This document shows, piece by piece, positions 10,620-18,453 of a DNA stretch of 64,000 bases. This DNA is from Planctomycetota bacterium (GTDB lineage Bacteria; Planctomycetota; B15-G4), in NCBI GenBank assembly GCA_020638905.1, contig JACKHP010000014.1, positions 27,313 through 91,312 of the forward strand, read 5' to 3'. Made by a program: the position numbers and the translations under genes. The notes beneath the pieces were generated by a model that was not told where the DNA came from, did no database searches, and worked only from the letters and a program-made list of their open reading frames with translations. The first letter of the stretch is position 1, and each line of letters begins with the position of its first letter.

Positions 10620-12319
10620 GCGCCGCACGCAGCCGCAAGCGCCTGGGTGAGATCCTCGTCGAGCGGGGCTCGTGCAGCCAGGCCCAGGTCGACAAGGCGC
10701 TCGCCGAGCAGCAGCGCGCCGGCGGGCGCGTGGGCGAGATCCTGGTGGCGATGGGAGCCGTCAAGACCGACGAGCTGACGCGCGCGCTGGGCGTCCAGGC
10801 CGGCCTGCAGCCGGTCGACCTCGACTCGCTGCAGATCCCCGACGTGGTGCGCAAGCGCATGGACGGCGCGACCTGCGCGCTGTACCGCGCCGTCCCGATC
10901 CGCGAGGAGGGCAAGGGGCTCGTGGTGGCCCTGGCCGACCCGGTCAACGTGAACGTCCTCGAGGACCTCTCGTTCATCGTCGGCGGCGAGGTGCGCGCGA
11001 TGATCGCCGACGACGCCCAGGTCGACCGCGCGCTGCAACGCTACTGGCCGCGCGAGAACTCGTCCGGTGGGGCGGGCATGGCCGAGGCGATCAAGGAGGC
11101 CAAGACCGCCGCCGGCTCGGTCGACCTCGAAGACAAGGAGGGCATGGCCGCCGCGGCGCCGGTGGTCAAGCTGCTCAACTACGTCCTGCTGCAGGCCATC
11201 CGCGACAAGGCCAGCGACATCCACCTCGAGCCGTTCGAGACCGAGTTCAAGGTGCGCTACCGTGTCGACGGCGTGCTGTTCGAGGTCGAGTCGCCGCCGC
11301 TCTCGCTCGCTCCGGCTCTCGTCTCGCGCGTCAAGGTCATGTCGAACCTCGACATCGCCGAGACGCGCGTCCCCCAGGACGGCCGCATCGAGCTGTCGCT
11401 GGGCGGCAAGCCGATCGACCTGCGCGTCTCGACCATGCCCACGGTGCACGGCGAGTCGTGCGTGCTGCGCGTCCTCGACCGCAGCGTGGTCTCGCTCGAC
11501 CTCGGTCGCGTCGGACTGCGCGACGACGACCTGGCGGTCATCTCGGCGCTGCTGCGTCGTCCGCACGGCATCGTGCTCGTGACGGGACCGACGGGTTCGG
11601 GCAAGACGACCACGCTCTACTCGGCGCTCAACCAGCTCAACGACATCGAGCGCAAGATCATCACCGTCGAGGACCCGATCGAGTACGACCTCGACGGCAT
11701 CGTGCAGGTGCAGGTGGCCGAGGAGATCGGCGTCAGCTACGCCTCGGTGCTGCGCACGATCCTGCGCCAGGACCCCGACATCCTGCTGGTGGGCGAGATC
11801 CGCGACCAGGAGACGGCCCGCATCGCCGTCGAGGCGGCGCTCACGGGCCACCTGATCCTCTCGACGCTGCACACGAACGACGCGCCGTCGACGATCACGC
11901 GCCTGGTCGACATCGGCATCCCGCCGTACCTGATCGTGGCCACGCTCGAGGCCGTGGTGGCCCAGCGCCTGGTGCGCAGCGTGTGCCCCGACTGCCGGGT
12001 CGAGTACGTCCCCGACGATGGCGTGCTCGGCGAGCTCGGAGTCGAACGTACGACGCTCGGCGGGCGTCGGCTGGCGTACGGCAAGGGCTGCGAGACGTGC
12101 AACTTCAGCGGACACAAGGGGCGCCGCGCGCTGTTCGAGATCATGGTGCTCAGCGAGCGGCTGCGCGGCATGATCCTCGACGGGGCCCCGACCCAAGACC
12201 TGCGCCAGGCCGCCATCGCGGAGGGCATGCGCACGCTCCGCGAGTCGGGCCAGCTGGCCGTCCTCGACGGGTCGACCACCGTCGAGGAGGTGCTGCGCGA
12301 GACGTTGCTCGACACCTGA
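10616..12319 (+). CDS. Type IV pilus/type II secretion assembly ATPase, copy 2 (PilB/GspE-like)
   Basis: A 567-residue paralogue of the preceding gene with the same order. An MshEN domain (KRLGEILVERGSCSQAQVDKAL) is followed by a second N-terminal subdomain, a linker rich in charged residues, then the ATPase core with GPTGSGKTTT, VGEIRDQET, TGHLILSTLHTND and the cysteine pairs VCPDC and GCETCNFSGHKGR. All catalytic boxes are intact, so both copies should be active assembly ATPases; neither looks like the retraction ATPase PilT. Its ATG lies inside the stop of copy 1 (ATGA), which would favour roughly equal production. pilC follows 37 bases later. Confidence 0.93.
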   Translation: MSAARSRKRLGEILVERGSCSQAQVDKALAEQQRAGGRVGEILVAMGAVKTDELTRALGVQAGLQPVDLDSLQIPDVVRKRMDGATCALYRAVPIREEGKGLVVALADPVNVNVLEDLSFIVGGEVRAMIADDAQVDRALQRYWPRENSSGGAGMAEAIKEAKTAAGSVDLEDKEGMAAAAPVVKLLNYVLLQAIRDKASDIHLEPFETEFKVRYRVDGVLFEVESPPLSLAPALVSRVKVMSNLDIAETRVPQDGRIELSLGGKPIDLRVSTMPTVHGESCVLRVLDRSVVSLDLGRVGLRDDDLAVISALLRRPHGIVLVTGPTGSGKTTTLYSALNQLNDIERKIITVEDPIEYDLDGIVQVQVAEEIGVSYASVLRTILRQDPDILLVGEIRDQETARIAVEAALTGHLILSTLHTNDAPSTITRLVDIGIPPYLIVATLEAVVAQRLVRSVCPDCRVEYVPDDGVLGELGVERTTLGGRRLAYGKGCETCNFSGHKGRRALFEIMVLSERLRGMILDGAPTQDLRQAAIAEGMRTLRESGQLAVLDGSTTVEEVLRETLLDT

Positions 12320-12356
12320 CGCGTACCTATCGACCGTCCCGAACGAGGACCGAGTG

Positions 12357-13541
12357 ATGACGCCCGCCGATCGTCCCGCCGCCGCGCGCCCCGCCGCCAA
12401 GAAGCCGGCGGCGAAGAAGCCCGCCGCCGCGGGGGGGAAGCCGCGGGCGGCCACGCCCGCCGCCCGTCCGGCGGGGGGCAAGCGCGGCTTCTTCCGCCGC
12501 GTGCCGGGCAAGGAGCTGTCGCAGTTCACCTCGCGCCTCTCGACCCTGGTGAACGCCGGACTGCCGCTCGTGCGCTGCCTGCGCATCCTCGAGAGCCAGC
12601 AGAAGGCGGGTCCGCTCAGGCTCTGCATCGAAGCGGTGGCCGACGACGTCGAGGGCGGTGCGCCGCTCTCGGAAGCCCTGGCCAAGTACCCGCAGGTCTT
12701 CGACCGGCTCTACGTGAACATGGTCCGCGCGGGCGAGGTGGGCGGACTGCTGGGCACGATCCTCGACCGCCTGGCGGGCTTCAACAAGAAGCGCGAGAAC
12801 ATCAAGGGACAGGTCAAGGGCGCGCTCACCTACCCGCTGCTCGTGATGTGCTTCGCGGGCATCATCCTGCTCGTGACGATGCTCGTGATCGTTCCCAAGT
12901 TCGAGGGCATGTTCGAGAGCTTCAACACCGAGATGCCGCTGCTCACGCGCCTGCTGCTCGGGCTCTCGGGCATCCTGGTCGACTACTGGTGGGCGTTGTT
13001 CGCGATCCCCGTCCTGCTCGTGGTGACCTTCAAGCTCTTGTTGCGCGGCGAGGGCTTCGCCCGGCGCGTCGACGGGTTCAAGCTGAAGATCCCGTTCGTC
13101 GGGGACGTGATCACGAAGACGATCGTGGCGCGTTTCGCGCGCACCATGGGCACGCTCCTGTCGAGCGGCGTGCCGATTCTCGAGGCGCTCTCGATCGTGC
13201 GTGCGTCGATCAGCAACCGCGTGGTGGCCGAGGCCATCGGCGACGTGCACGACGCCATCCGCGAGGGCGAGACGATGGCCGCGCCGCTGGCCGAGAGCGG
13301 CGTGTTCGACGACATGGTGGTGAACATGATCGACGTGGGCGAGGAGACGGGACAGCTCGACCAGATGCTCGTGACCATCGCCGAGGACTACGAGACCGAG
13401 CTCGACACCTCGATCACCGTGCTGTTCAAGGCGCTCGAGCCGCTGATGCTGCTGTTCGTGGCGCTCGTCGTGGGCACCATCGCCTTCGCGCTCTTCAGCC
13501 CGATGGTGAAGCTGATGGAGACCTTCAGCAATCCGGTCTGA
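12357..13541 (+). CDS. pilC: Type IV pilus/type II secretion inner-membrane platform protein (PilC/GspF)
   Basis: A 394-residue polytopic membrane protein on which the assembly ATPase acts. Residues 1-45 are an unusual Ala/Pro/Lys-rich tail (repeated AAKKPA), then the T2SSF domain: LSQFTSRLSTLVNAGLPLVRCLRIL, GAPLSEALAKYPQVFDRLYVNMVRAGE and a first membrane segment near 150-175. A second copy follows with FARTMGTLLSSGVPILEAL and VNMIDVGEETGQLDQML, and a C-terminal membrane segment. ATG 12357 has GAGG eight bases upstream; GTG 12354 is an alternative. With the two ATPases it forms a pilus/secretion engine. Pilins, secretins and PilMNOP are not in this window. Confidence 0.94.
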   Translation: MTPADRPAAARPAAKKPAAKKPAAAGGKPRAATPAARPAGGKRGFFRRVPGKELSQFTSRLSTLVNAGLPLVRCLRILESQQKAGPLRLCIEAVADDVEGGAPLSEALAKYPQVFDRLYVNMVRAGEVGGLLGTILDRLAGFNKKRENIKGQVKGALTYPLLVMCFAGIILLVTMLVIVPKFEGMFESFNTEMPLLTRLLLGLSGILVDYWWALFAIPVLLVVTFKLLLRGEGFARRVDGFKLKIPFVGDVITKTIVARFARTMGTLLSSGVPILEALSIVRASISNRVVAEAIGDVHDAIREGETMAAPLAESGVFDDMVVNMIDVGEETGQLDQMLVTIAEDYETELDTSITVLFKALEPLMLLFVALVVGTIAFALFSPMVKLMETFSNPV

Positions 13542-13577
13542 CGACCGGGCGGTTCCCCGGGGAGGCGCCGTCACGTC

Positions 13578-14807
13578 GTGACCTGGCTGCTCATGGTGCT
13601 GCTACTGACGTGTTCGGGGCTCATGTCGAGCTCCGAGACGGCCATCTTCTCGTTGCAGCACGGCGAGCGTCGGCGGCTGTCCGACCAGAGCACCGCCCTG
13701 GGGTTGCTGCTCTCCCGTCCCACGCGGCTGCTCATCACGCTGCTGCTGGCGAACCTCGTGGTCAACGTGGCGTACTTCACGCTCTCGGCGTCGATCAGCC
13801 TCGATCTCGCGCACGACTTCGGCGCCGCACTGTCGGCGGGCTTCGCCGTGGGAAGCCTGGTGCTGATGGTCGTGCTGGGGGAGATCCTGCCGAAGACGCT
13901 GGCGCTGGTGCACCCGGTGGCGCTCGTCCGACGCGTGGCGCCGCTGCTGCTCGGGTTGCAGGTGCTGCTCGCCCCGCTCGTCGCGCTGGGGACGTGGCTC
14001 ACGCGCACGTTCGAGCACCTGCTCATGGGCGCACCCGACGGAAAGACGAGCGACCCCGACAGCGACGACTTCAAGACCGCGCTGCGCGGCGCCAGCGGGG
14101 CGTACCACGCGGTCGAGCTGGCGCTGCTGCACGACGTGGTCGACTTCGGCGAGCGGCGTGCGCGAAACCACATGGTGCCGCGCGTGGACGTGACGGTGCT
14201 CGACGTCCAGGACGATCGCGAGACGTGGCTGCGCATCATGGCCCGCCGCCCGTACACCGACTACCCCGTCGTCGACGGGTCGCCCGACAACCTGCTGGGG
14301 ACCGTCAACGCGGCGCGCCTGCTCGTCGATCCGTCGCGTCCGCTCGACGACCTGCTCGAGCCGGCGATCATCGCCCCGCTCGGGATCGGCGCCGAGGCGC
14401 TCGTGCTGCGGTTGCGCCAGGAGCGCCGGCATCTCGCCATCCTGCTCGACGAGTACGGAGGGATGGCCGGCGTGGTCGGCCTCACGCAACTCAGCCAGGG
14501 CGTCCTGGGGGAGATCGAGCCGCTCTCGAAGCGACGCTTCGTCGAACGCATGGGCGACACGCTCGTGGTGCGCGGGGACACTCCGCTGCCCGCGCTCTCC
14601 GAGGAGCTCGGTCTCCAGCTCGGGTCGCGGCGCGCCGACACGCTGGGCGGCGTGCTGGCCGAACGCCTGGGACGCGTGCCCGCCCGGGGCGACGAGTTGC
14701 AGCTCCCTGGCTGGCGAGCGCGCGTCGTCGGGGTTCGCCGTGGGCGCGTCGAGCGGGTCGTCCTGCGGGCGTCGACGCGTCACGACGAGGCGGAGGACGC
14801 CTCGTGA
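13578..14807 (+). CDS. CNNM/CorC-HlyC-type membrane protein with CBS domains
   Basis: A 409-residue membrane protein of the DUF21-CBS-CorC_HlyC family, linked to Mg2+/Co2+ transport or resistance. Residues 1-150 hold three or four transmembrane helices with family signatures SGLMSSSETAIFSL and VLGEILPKTLALVHP. A CBS pair follows (NHMVPRVDVTVLDVQDD, YTDYPVVDGSPDNLLGTVNAARLL, LAILLDEYGGMAGVVGL). The C-terminal CorC_HlyC domain starts near 315 (TLVVRGDTPLPALSEELG, DTLGGVLAERLGRVPARGDEL). Start is GTG 13578. The next gene, a paralogue, begins inside its stop codon region (TGATG). Confidence 0.9.
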   Translation: MTWLLMVLLLTCSGLMSSSETAIFSLQHGERRRLSDQSTALGLLLSRPTRLLITLLLANLVVNVAYFTLSASISLDLAHDFGAALSAGFAVGSLVLMVVLGEILPKTLALVHPVALVRRVAPLLLGLQVLLAPLVALGTWLTRTFEHLLMGAPDGKTSDPDSDDFKTALRGASGAYHAVELALLHDVVDFGERRARNHMVPRVDVTVLDVQDDRETWLRIMARRPYTDYPVVDGSPDNLLGTVNAARLLVDPSRPLDDLLEPAIIAPLGIGAEALVLRLRQERRHLAILLDEYGGMAGVVGLTQLSQGVLGEIEPLSKRRFVERMGDTLVVRGDTPLPALSEELGLQLGSRRADTLGGVLAERLGRVPARGDELQLPGWRARVVGVRRGRVERVVLRASTRHDEAEDAS

Positions 14808-15763
14808 TGCTGCTCCTGTTCCTCGTCGCGGTGGCCGCGTCGGCGTTGTTCTCGGGCATGGAGACCGGCCTCTACACCACGAGCCGGCTGCGCATGTACC
14901 TCGACCAGGAGGCCGGGAGTCCCGCGGCGGCCCACGCCCGCGCGCTGCTGTCCGACATGCCGACGCTGCTCACGGTGTTGCTCGTCGCGAACAACTTGGC
15001 GAACTGGGCGGCGAGCTACGCGACCCAGCTCCTGCTGGTCGAGTGGGACGTCGGGGCGCGCGAGGTCGTCGGTACGCTCGGCGTCTCGGCGGTGCTCTTC
15101 CTGCTGGCCGAGTCGCTGCCCAAGAGCGCCTTCCGGCGCGGGCGCGAACGTCTGCTGTATCCGGTGATGCCGCTGCTCGTGGTCGTGCACCGCGTGCTGC
15201 GCGTGCCGACGTGGCCGCTGACCTGGTTCTCGCGACGTCTGTCGGCCGCCTTGCGGCACCGTTCGGGCGAGGAGACCCGTCCCCAGGGGGTGCGCGAGGC
15301 GATGCTGAACTCGGGAGCGGCCGAGGGTCTGCTGACGGGCTTCCAGGAGCGTGTGGCGCGCGGGGTGCTGGCCATGCGATCGCGCCTGGCGACGCAGGAG
15401 GCGCTCCCGCTCGGGGCGTTCGCCATCGCGCGCCTCGGCCGTCCGGGCCTCGACGTACCGCCCGGCCACCGCGACCAGCGCGTGCTGGTCCTCGAGGCCG
15501 ATGGAGGTGTGATGGGCTGGGTGCCCATGGCGATGCTGCGCGAGCGGGACGGGTTCCGTCCGCCCCGCCGCGACGAGGTGAGGCGTGTGACCCACGTCGA
15601 GGCGTCGCTGCGGCTCGACCGCGTCTACGTGGCGCTCGACCGCTCCCAGTCGCCCTTCGCCGTCGTCATGGACTCGGGTCGGGTGCTGGGAGTGATCGAG
15701 GCCAACCGGCTGCGCGAGCGGGTGATCGGCACGTTCTCAGACGCGCCCGCCGACGTGGCCTGA
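14807..15763 (+). CDS. Second DUF21/CNNM-like membrane protein with degenerate CBS region
   Basis: A 318-residue protein sharing the N-terminal DUF21 pattern of its neighbour: SALFSGMETGLYTTSRLRM parallels SGLMSSSETAIFSL, LVANNLANWAASYATQL, and LLAESLPKSAFRRG parallels LGEILPKTL. After the membrane part the region that should carry two CBS motifs is short and divergent (VLVLEADGGVMGWVPM, SPFAVVMDSGRVLGVIEANRLRERV), and the CorC_HlyC domain is missing. ATG 14807 shares one base with the upstream stop and has GGAGG about ten bases before it. The two proteins probably work as a hetero-oligomer, as paired CNNM-like genes often do. Confidence 0.82.
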   Translation: MLLLFLVAVAASALFSGMETGLYTTSRLRMYLDQEAGSPAAAHARALLSDMPTLLTVLLVANNLANWAASYATQLLLVEWDVGAREVVGTLGVSAVLFLLAESLPKSAFRRGRERLLYPVMPLLVVVHRVLRVPTWPLTWFSRRLSAALRHRSGEETRPQGVREAMLNSGAAEGLLTGFQERVARGVLAMRSRLATQEALPLGAFAIARLGRPGLDVPPGHRDQRVLVLEADGGVMGWVPMAMLRERDGFRPPRRDEVRRVTHVEASLRLDRVYVALDRSQSPFAVVMDSGRVLGVIEANRLRERVIGTFSDAPADVA

Positions 15764-15814
15764 GCGGGGGTTGGCGCTCCCGGCGAAAGGCATCAGCTTT
15801 CCTTCACGGTTTGG

Positions 15815-15843
15815 TTGCAAGCGTGCAGGAGGCCACCTAAGAT
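15815..15843 (+). promoter_or_regulatory. Sigma-70-like promoter before the HTH membrane protein
   Basis: TTGCAA (15815-15820) and TAAGAT (15838-15843) are 17 bases apart and lie in a locally AT-rich patch, rare in this sequence. Transcription would start near 15850, leaving a leader of about 90 nt before the TTG start at 15942. Confidence 0.6.
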
Positions 15844-15941
15844 CCGAATCCGCGGTCCGGTCCCGTGGCCCTGGGGCGCACCGGCGCAGGCGCCCGGTCC
15901 CCGAGCCGTCCCTCCCGCCCGCAATTCCGGAGGTCGTTCCC

Positions 15942-16478
15942 TTGGCCGAGAAGGATTACTACTCGTTCGACGAGGTGCTCTCCGACCTCCACATGGAGGC
16001 CGAACAGCTCAAGCGGCTCGTGTCCGCCGGAGAGATCCGGGCGTTCCGCGACCAGGACACGATGCGCTTCAAGGCCGCCGACATCGAGCGGATCAAGGGT
16101 GTCAAGCCCGGCCAGGTCGAGATCGACCTGGGCGAAGAGCTCGACCTGACCGACGACATCGACCTCGAGACGCAGCTCGATCCGGGCGGTGACGAGCTGG
16201 TGCTCGAGGACGACCTCGAGCTGGGCGGCGACATCGAGGAGGTCGACCTCGGCGGTGACTCCGACGACGCCGACGAGCTCGACGAGGGACCGCGTCGGCG
16301 CACGTCGCGCGCGTCGGCCGCCATGGCGGCCGCCCCCGAGGCGAGCGAGGGGCCGTTCATGCTGTTCCTGCTCATCCTCGGCTTCGCCCTGCTCACGCTG
16401 GCGAACTTCGCGGCCTTCGGCGCCGTCGCCGGCCGCACCAACGGACTCAACGGGTTCCTGGCCCAGATCTTCGCGTAG
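15942..16478 (+). CDS. Tail-anchored excisionase-type helix-turn-helix protein with an acidic linker
   Basis: A 178-residue protein starting at TTG 15942, chosen because GGAGG (15929-15933) sits eight bases upstream and no ATG or GTG in frame has a site. Residues 3-50 are a MerR/AlpA-like HTH (YYSFDEVLSDLHMEAEQLKRLVSAGEIRAFRDQDTMRF...ADIERIK) of the kind that reads short DNA sites. Residues about 55-115 are extremely acidic, with repeated D/E-L units (DLGEELDLTDDIDLET, DDLELGGDIEEVDLGGD). Residues about 143-165 form a single transmembrane helix (FMLFLLILGFALLTLANF). The DNA-reading domain would face the cytosol, tethered to the membrane. The function is unknown. Confidence 0.8.
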   Translation: MAEKDYYSFDEVLSDLHMEAEQLKRLVSAGEIRAFRDQDTMRFKAADIERIKGVKPGQVEIDLGEELDLTDDIDLETQLDPGGDELVLEDDLELGGDIEEVDLGGDSDDADELDEGPRRRTSRASAAMAAAPEASEGPFMLFLLILGFALLTLANFAAFGAVAGRTNGLNGFLAQIFA

Positions 16479-16537
16479 AGACTCGTGCGTCGTCTCTGGC
16501 GAGCGGCGCCCACACACCATTGCGGGAGGGAAACGTG

Positions 16538-17236
16538 ATGCGCGGCATCCGGACGTTGTCGATCTTCGTGGCGCTGGCGGGCATCGTCCTGCCGGGCTGT
16601 GTCTCGGCCGACAAGTACATGAAGGTGCAGGACGAGCTCCAGGCGGCTCAGGACGAGCTGCAGTTCACGCGCGACCAGTTGAGCCGCGCGGAGGCCGCGC
16701 TGGCCGAGGGGTCGGTCGACAGCGAGCAGATGAAGGCGCTGCAGGACCAGCTCGCCGCCGCGAAGCAGCAGGCCGACGAGTACGCCAAGAAGTACGGCGA
16801 GCTGAGCGGTCAGTCGAAGGCGCTCTCCGACGTGGGTCTCGAGGTCTTCAACGCCGGCAACGGCATGGTCGGCTACCGCGGCCTGTCCGACGTGTTCTTC
16901 GCCTCGGGCAGCGCGACGCTGACGAGCGAAGGCAAGCACGCGCTCGACACCCTGGTCGGCATGATCAAGTCCGACAGCGGGCCGATCCGGGTCTCGGGTC
17001 ACACCGACACCGATCCGGTGGTCAAGACCAAGGACCAGTACCCGGCGGGCAACATCGAGCTGGGCGCCAAGCGCGCCATCTCCGTACGCGCCTACCTGAT
17101 CGAGAAGGGCATCGACGAGAGCCGCATCTCGATCGAGTCGTGGGCCCAGTACAAGCCCGTGGCCAAGGGCAGCTCGAAGGAAGACAAGGCGCACAACCGC
17201 CGTGTCGAGATCCTCGTGCCGATGGCCAAGGGCTGA
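16538..17236 (+). CDS. OmpA-family lipoprotein with coiled coil
   Basis: A 232-residue Pal/OmpA-like protein. The N-terminus is a lipoprotein signal (ALAGIVLPGC, Cys near residue 23). Residues about 28-90 form a coiled coil (VQDELQAAQDELQFTRDQLSRAEAAL and following). Residues about 105-230 are the peptidoglycan-binding OmpA domain (DVFFASGSATLTSEGKHALDTL, VSGHTDTDPV, NIELGAKRAISVRAYLIEKGI, KAHNRRVEILV). The Asp and Arg of TD-x-x and NRRVEI, which hold diaminopimelate in Pal, are present. ATG 16538 follows GGGAGGG at seven bases. It should tether the outer membrane to the wall, which supports a diderm envelope. Confidence 0.92.
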   Translation: MRGIRTLSIFVALAGIVLPGCVSADKYMKVQDELQAAQDELQFTRDQLSRAEAALAEGSVDSEQMKALQDQLAAAKQQADEYAKKYGELSGQSKALSDVGLEVFNAGNGMVGYRGLSDVFFASGSATLTSEGKHALDTLVGMIKSDSGPIRVSGHTDTDPVVKTKDQYPAGNIELGAKRAISVRAYLIEKGIDESRISIESWAQYKPVAKGSSKEDKAHNRRVEILVPMAKG

Positions 17237-18158
17237 GCCGACCGGTATCGATGCCATCCGTCTGAGTCGCTTGCGGGCGGCGCTGGCCGCCCACGGCGCC
17301 GCGCCGCTCAAGCGACACGGACAGCACTTCCTCCTGGACGACCGGTTGCTCGCGACCATCGTCCAGGAGGCCGGTCTGCACGCCGGCGAGGGCGTGCTCG
17401 AGGTGGGCCCCGGACCGGGGTTGCTCACCCGACACCTGCTCGCGGCGGGCGCTCCCGTGCTCGCCGTCGAGATCGACCCGCTCATGCGTCGCGTCGCCGA
17501 CGACCTGATCGAACCGGAGCTGCGCGAGCGGCTGACCTGGATCGAGTCGGACGTGCTGGCCCCCGGTCGCCGCATCGCGCCGGTGGTCGAGGATCACTGG
17601 GGGGGCTGTCGCGCCCTGGTGGCGAACCTGCCCTACAGCATCTCGGCCACGTTGCTGGGCGCCCTCGCCGTGCATCCCGCGGGACCCGAGCGCTTCGTGG
17701 TCATGGTCCAGCGCGAGGTGGGCGAACGCCTGCTCGCCGGTCCCGGCGGCAAGGACTTCGGTCCGCTGGCCGTGCTCATGGCGCTGACCCAGCGCCTGCG
17801 GCGGGTTCGCAAGGTCCCGCCGGGCGCCTTCTGGCCCGTCCCGAAGGTCGATTCGGTGGTCATCGCCGGAGAACGGCGTGCCGATCGGCCCCCGCCCCAG
17901 CAGCTCGAAACGCTCTCCGCGTTCCTGGCCATGGCCTTCCACAACCGGCGCAAGACCCTTCCCAACTCGCTCGCCGAGGCCTCCGGCCGGACGGTGGCCG
18001 AGATCGTCGCGCTCCTGGATCTCCAGGAAAATCGACAAAAAGAACGCGCGGAAGCCATGGAAGCGCTAAAATTGTACGACCTGTCCCAACGCTGGACAGC
18101 CTGCGCCCAGGGCGAGCGCCATCGCCCACCTTCCGGTTGCGACCGGACTCCAAGCTAG
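17202..18158 (+). CDS. ksgA: 16S rRNA dimethyladenosine transferase (KsgA/RsmA)
   Basis: SAM-dependent enzyme that dimethylates two adjacent adenines near the 3' end of 16S rRNA during small-subunit maturation. Visible motifs: KRHGQHFLLDDRLL, the SAM loop LEVGPGPGLLTRHLL, VLAVEIDPLM, the NLPYSIS catalytic motif, and the C-terminal PPGAFWPVPKVDSVVI and AFHNRRKTLPNSL segments. Start is uncertain: GTG 17202 overlaps the preceding gene by 35 bases, while TTG 17271 gives a shorter N-terminus of family-like length. The 3' end of the gene (about 18020-18075) is unusually AT-rich for this region. Confidence 0.9.
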   Translation: MSRSSCRWPRAEPTGIDAIRLSRLRAALAAHGAAPLKRHGQHFLLDDRLLATIVQEAGLHAGEGVLEVGPGPGLLTRHLLAAGAPVLAVEIDPLMRRVADDLIEPELRERLTWIESDVLAPGRRIAPVVEDHWGGCRALVANLPYSISATLLGALAVHPAGPERFVVMVQREVGERLLAGPGGKDFGPLAVLMALTQRLRRVRKVPPGAFWPVPKVDSVVIAGERRADRPPPQQLETLSAFLAMAFHNRRKTLPNSLAEASGRTVAEIVALLDLQENRQKERAEAMEALKLYDLSQRWTACAQGERHRPPSGCDRTPS

Positions 18159-18453
18159 CTCCGGGGCATCCCGGGCCAGTCACGAGCATTCATCAGGAAG
18201 ATGGGTCTCCGGTCGCCGGGTCGCTCGAGCGTGAGCGCTCCGCTCCGTGCGCACCGACCCGGTTCCCGATCTCCTCTCGTGTCGGGCCCTCGGCCCCGAA
18301 CGTCGACCGGCTCCGAGCCACCGGTCCTCGTGGTCCCTCGCACAGGTGTGATCGAAGCCGGATGGGTGCAGCAGTTTCCACAGCCGAGTCGTCGTGCGTG
18401 GACCGCGGTCGTCGCGGGCGCGTATCGCGTCCTCGCCGTGCGTCGAGGTCGGC
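18159..18453 (+). other. Gene-free leader region before dnaG
   Basis: No supported gene lies in these 295 bases; the reading frames crossing them lack domains. The dnaG Shine-Dalgarno GAGG is at 18445-18448. I could not identify a convincing promoter here. A TAAAAT hexamer just upstream (18067-18072, inside ksgA) is a good -10 match but has no -35 partner. Confidence 0.4.

Noticed and set aside
10409..12685. 758-residue open frame on the - strand
   Set aside because: Antisense to the second pilus ATPase and pilC, both with complete motifs.
12848..15763. 971-residue + strand frame joining pilC and the second CNNM-like gene
   Set aside because: Only its last 318 residues are a real protein; the first part is an alternate frame of pilC and the first CNNM-like gene.
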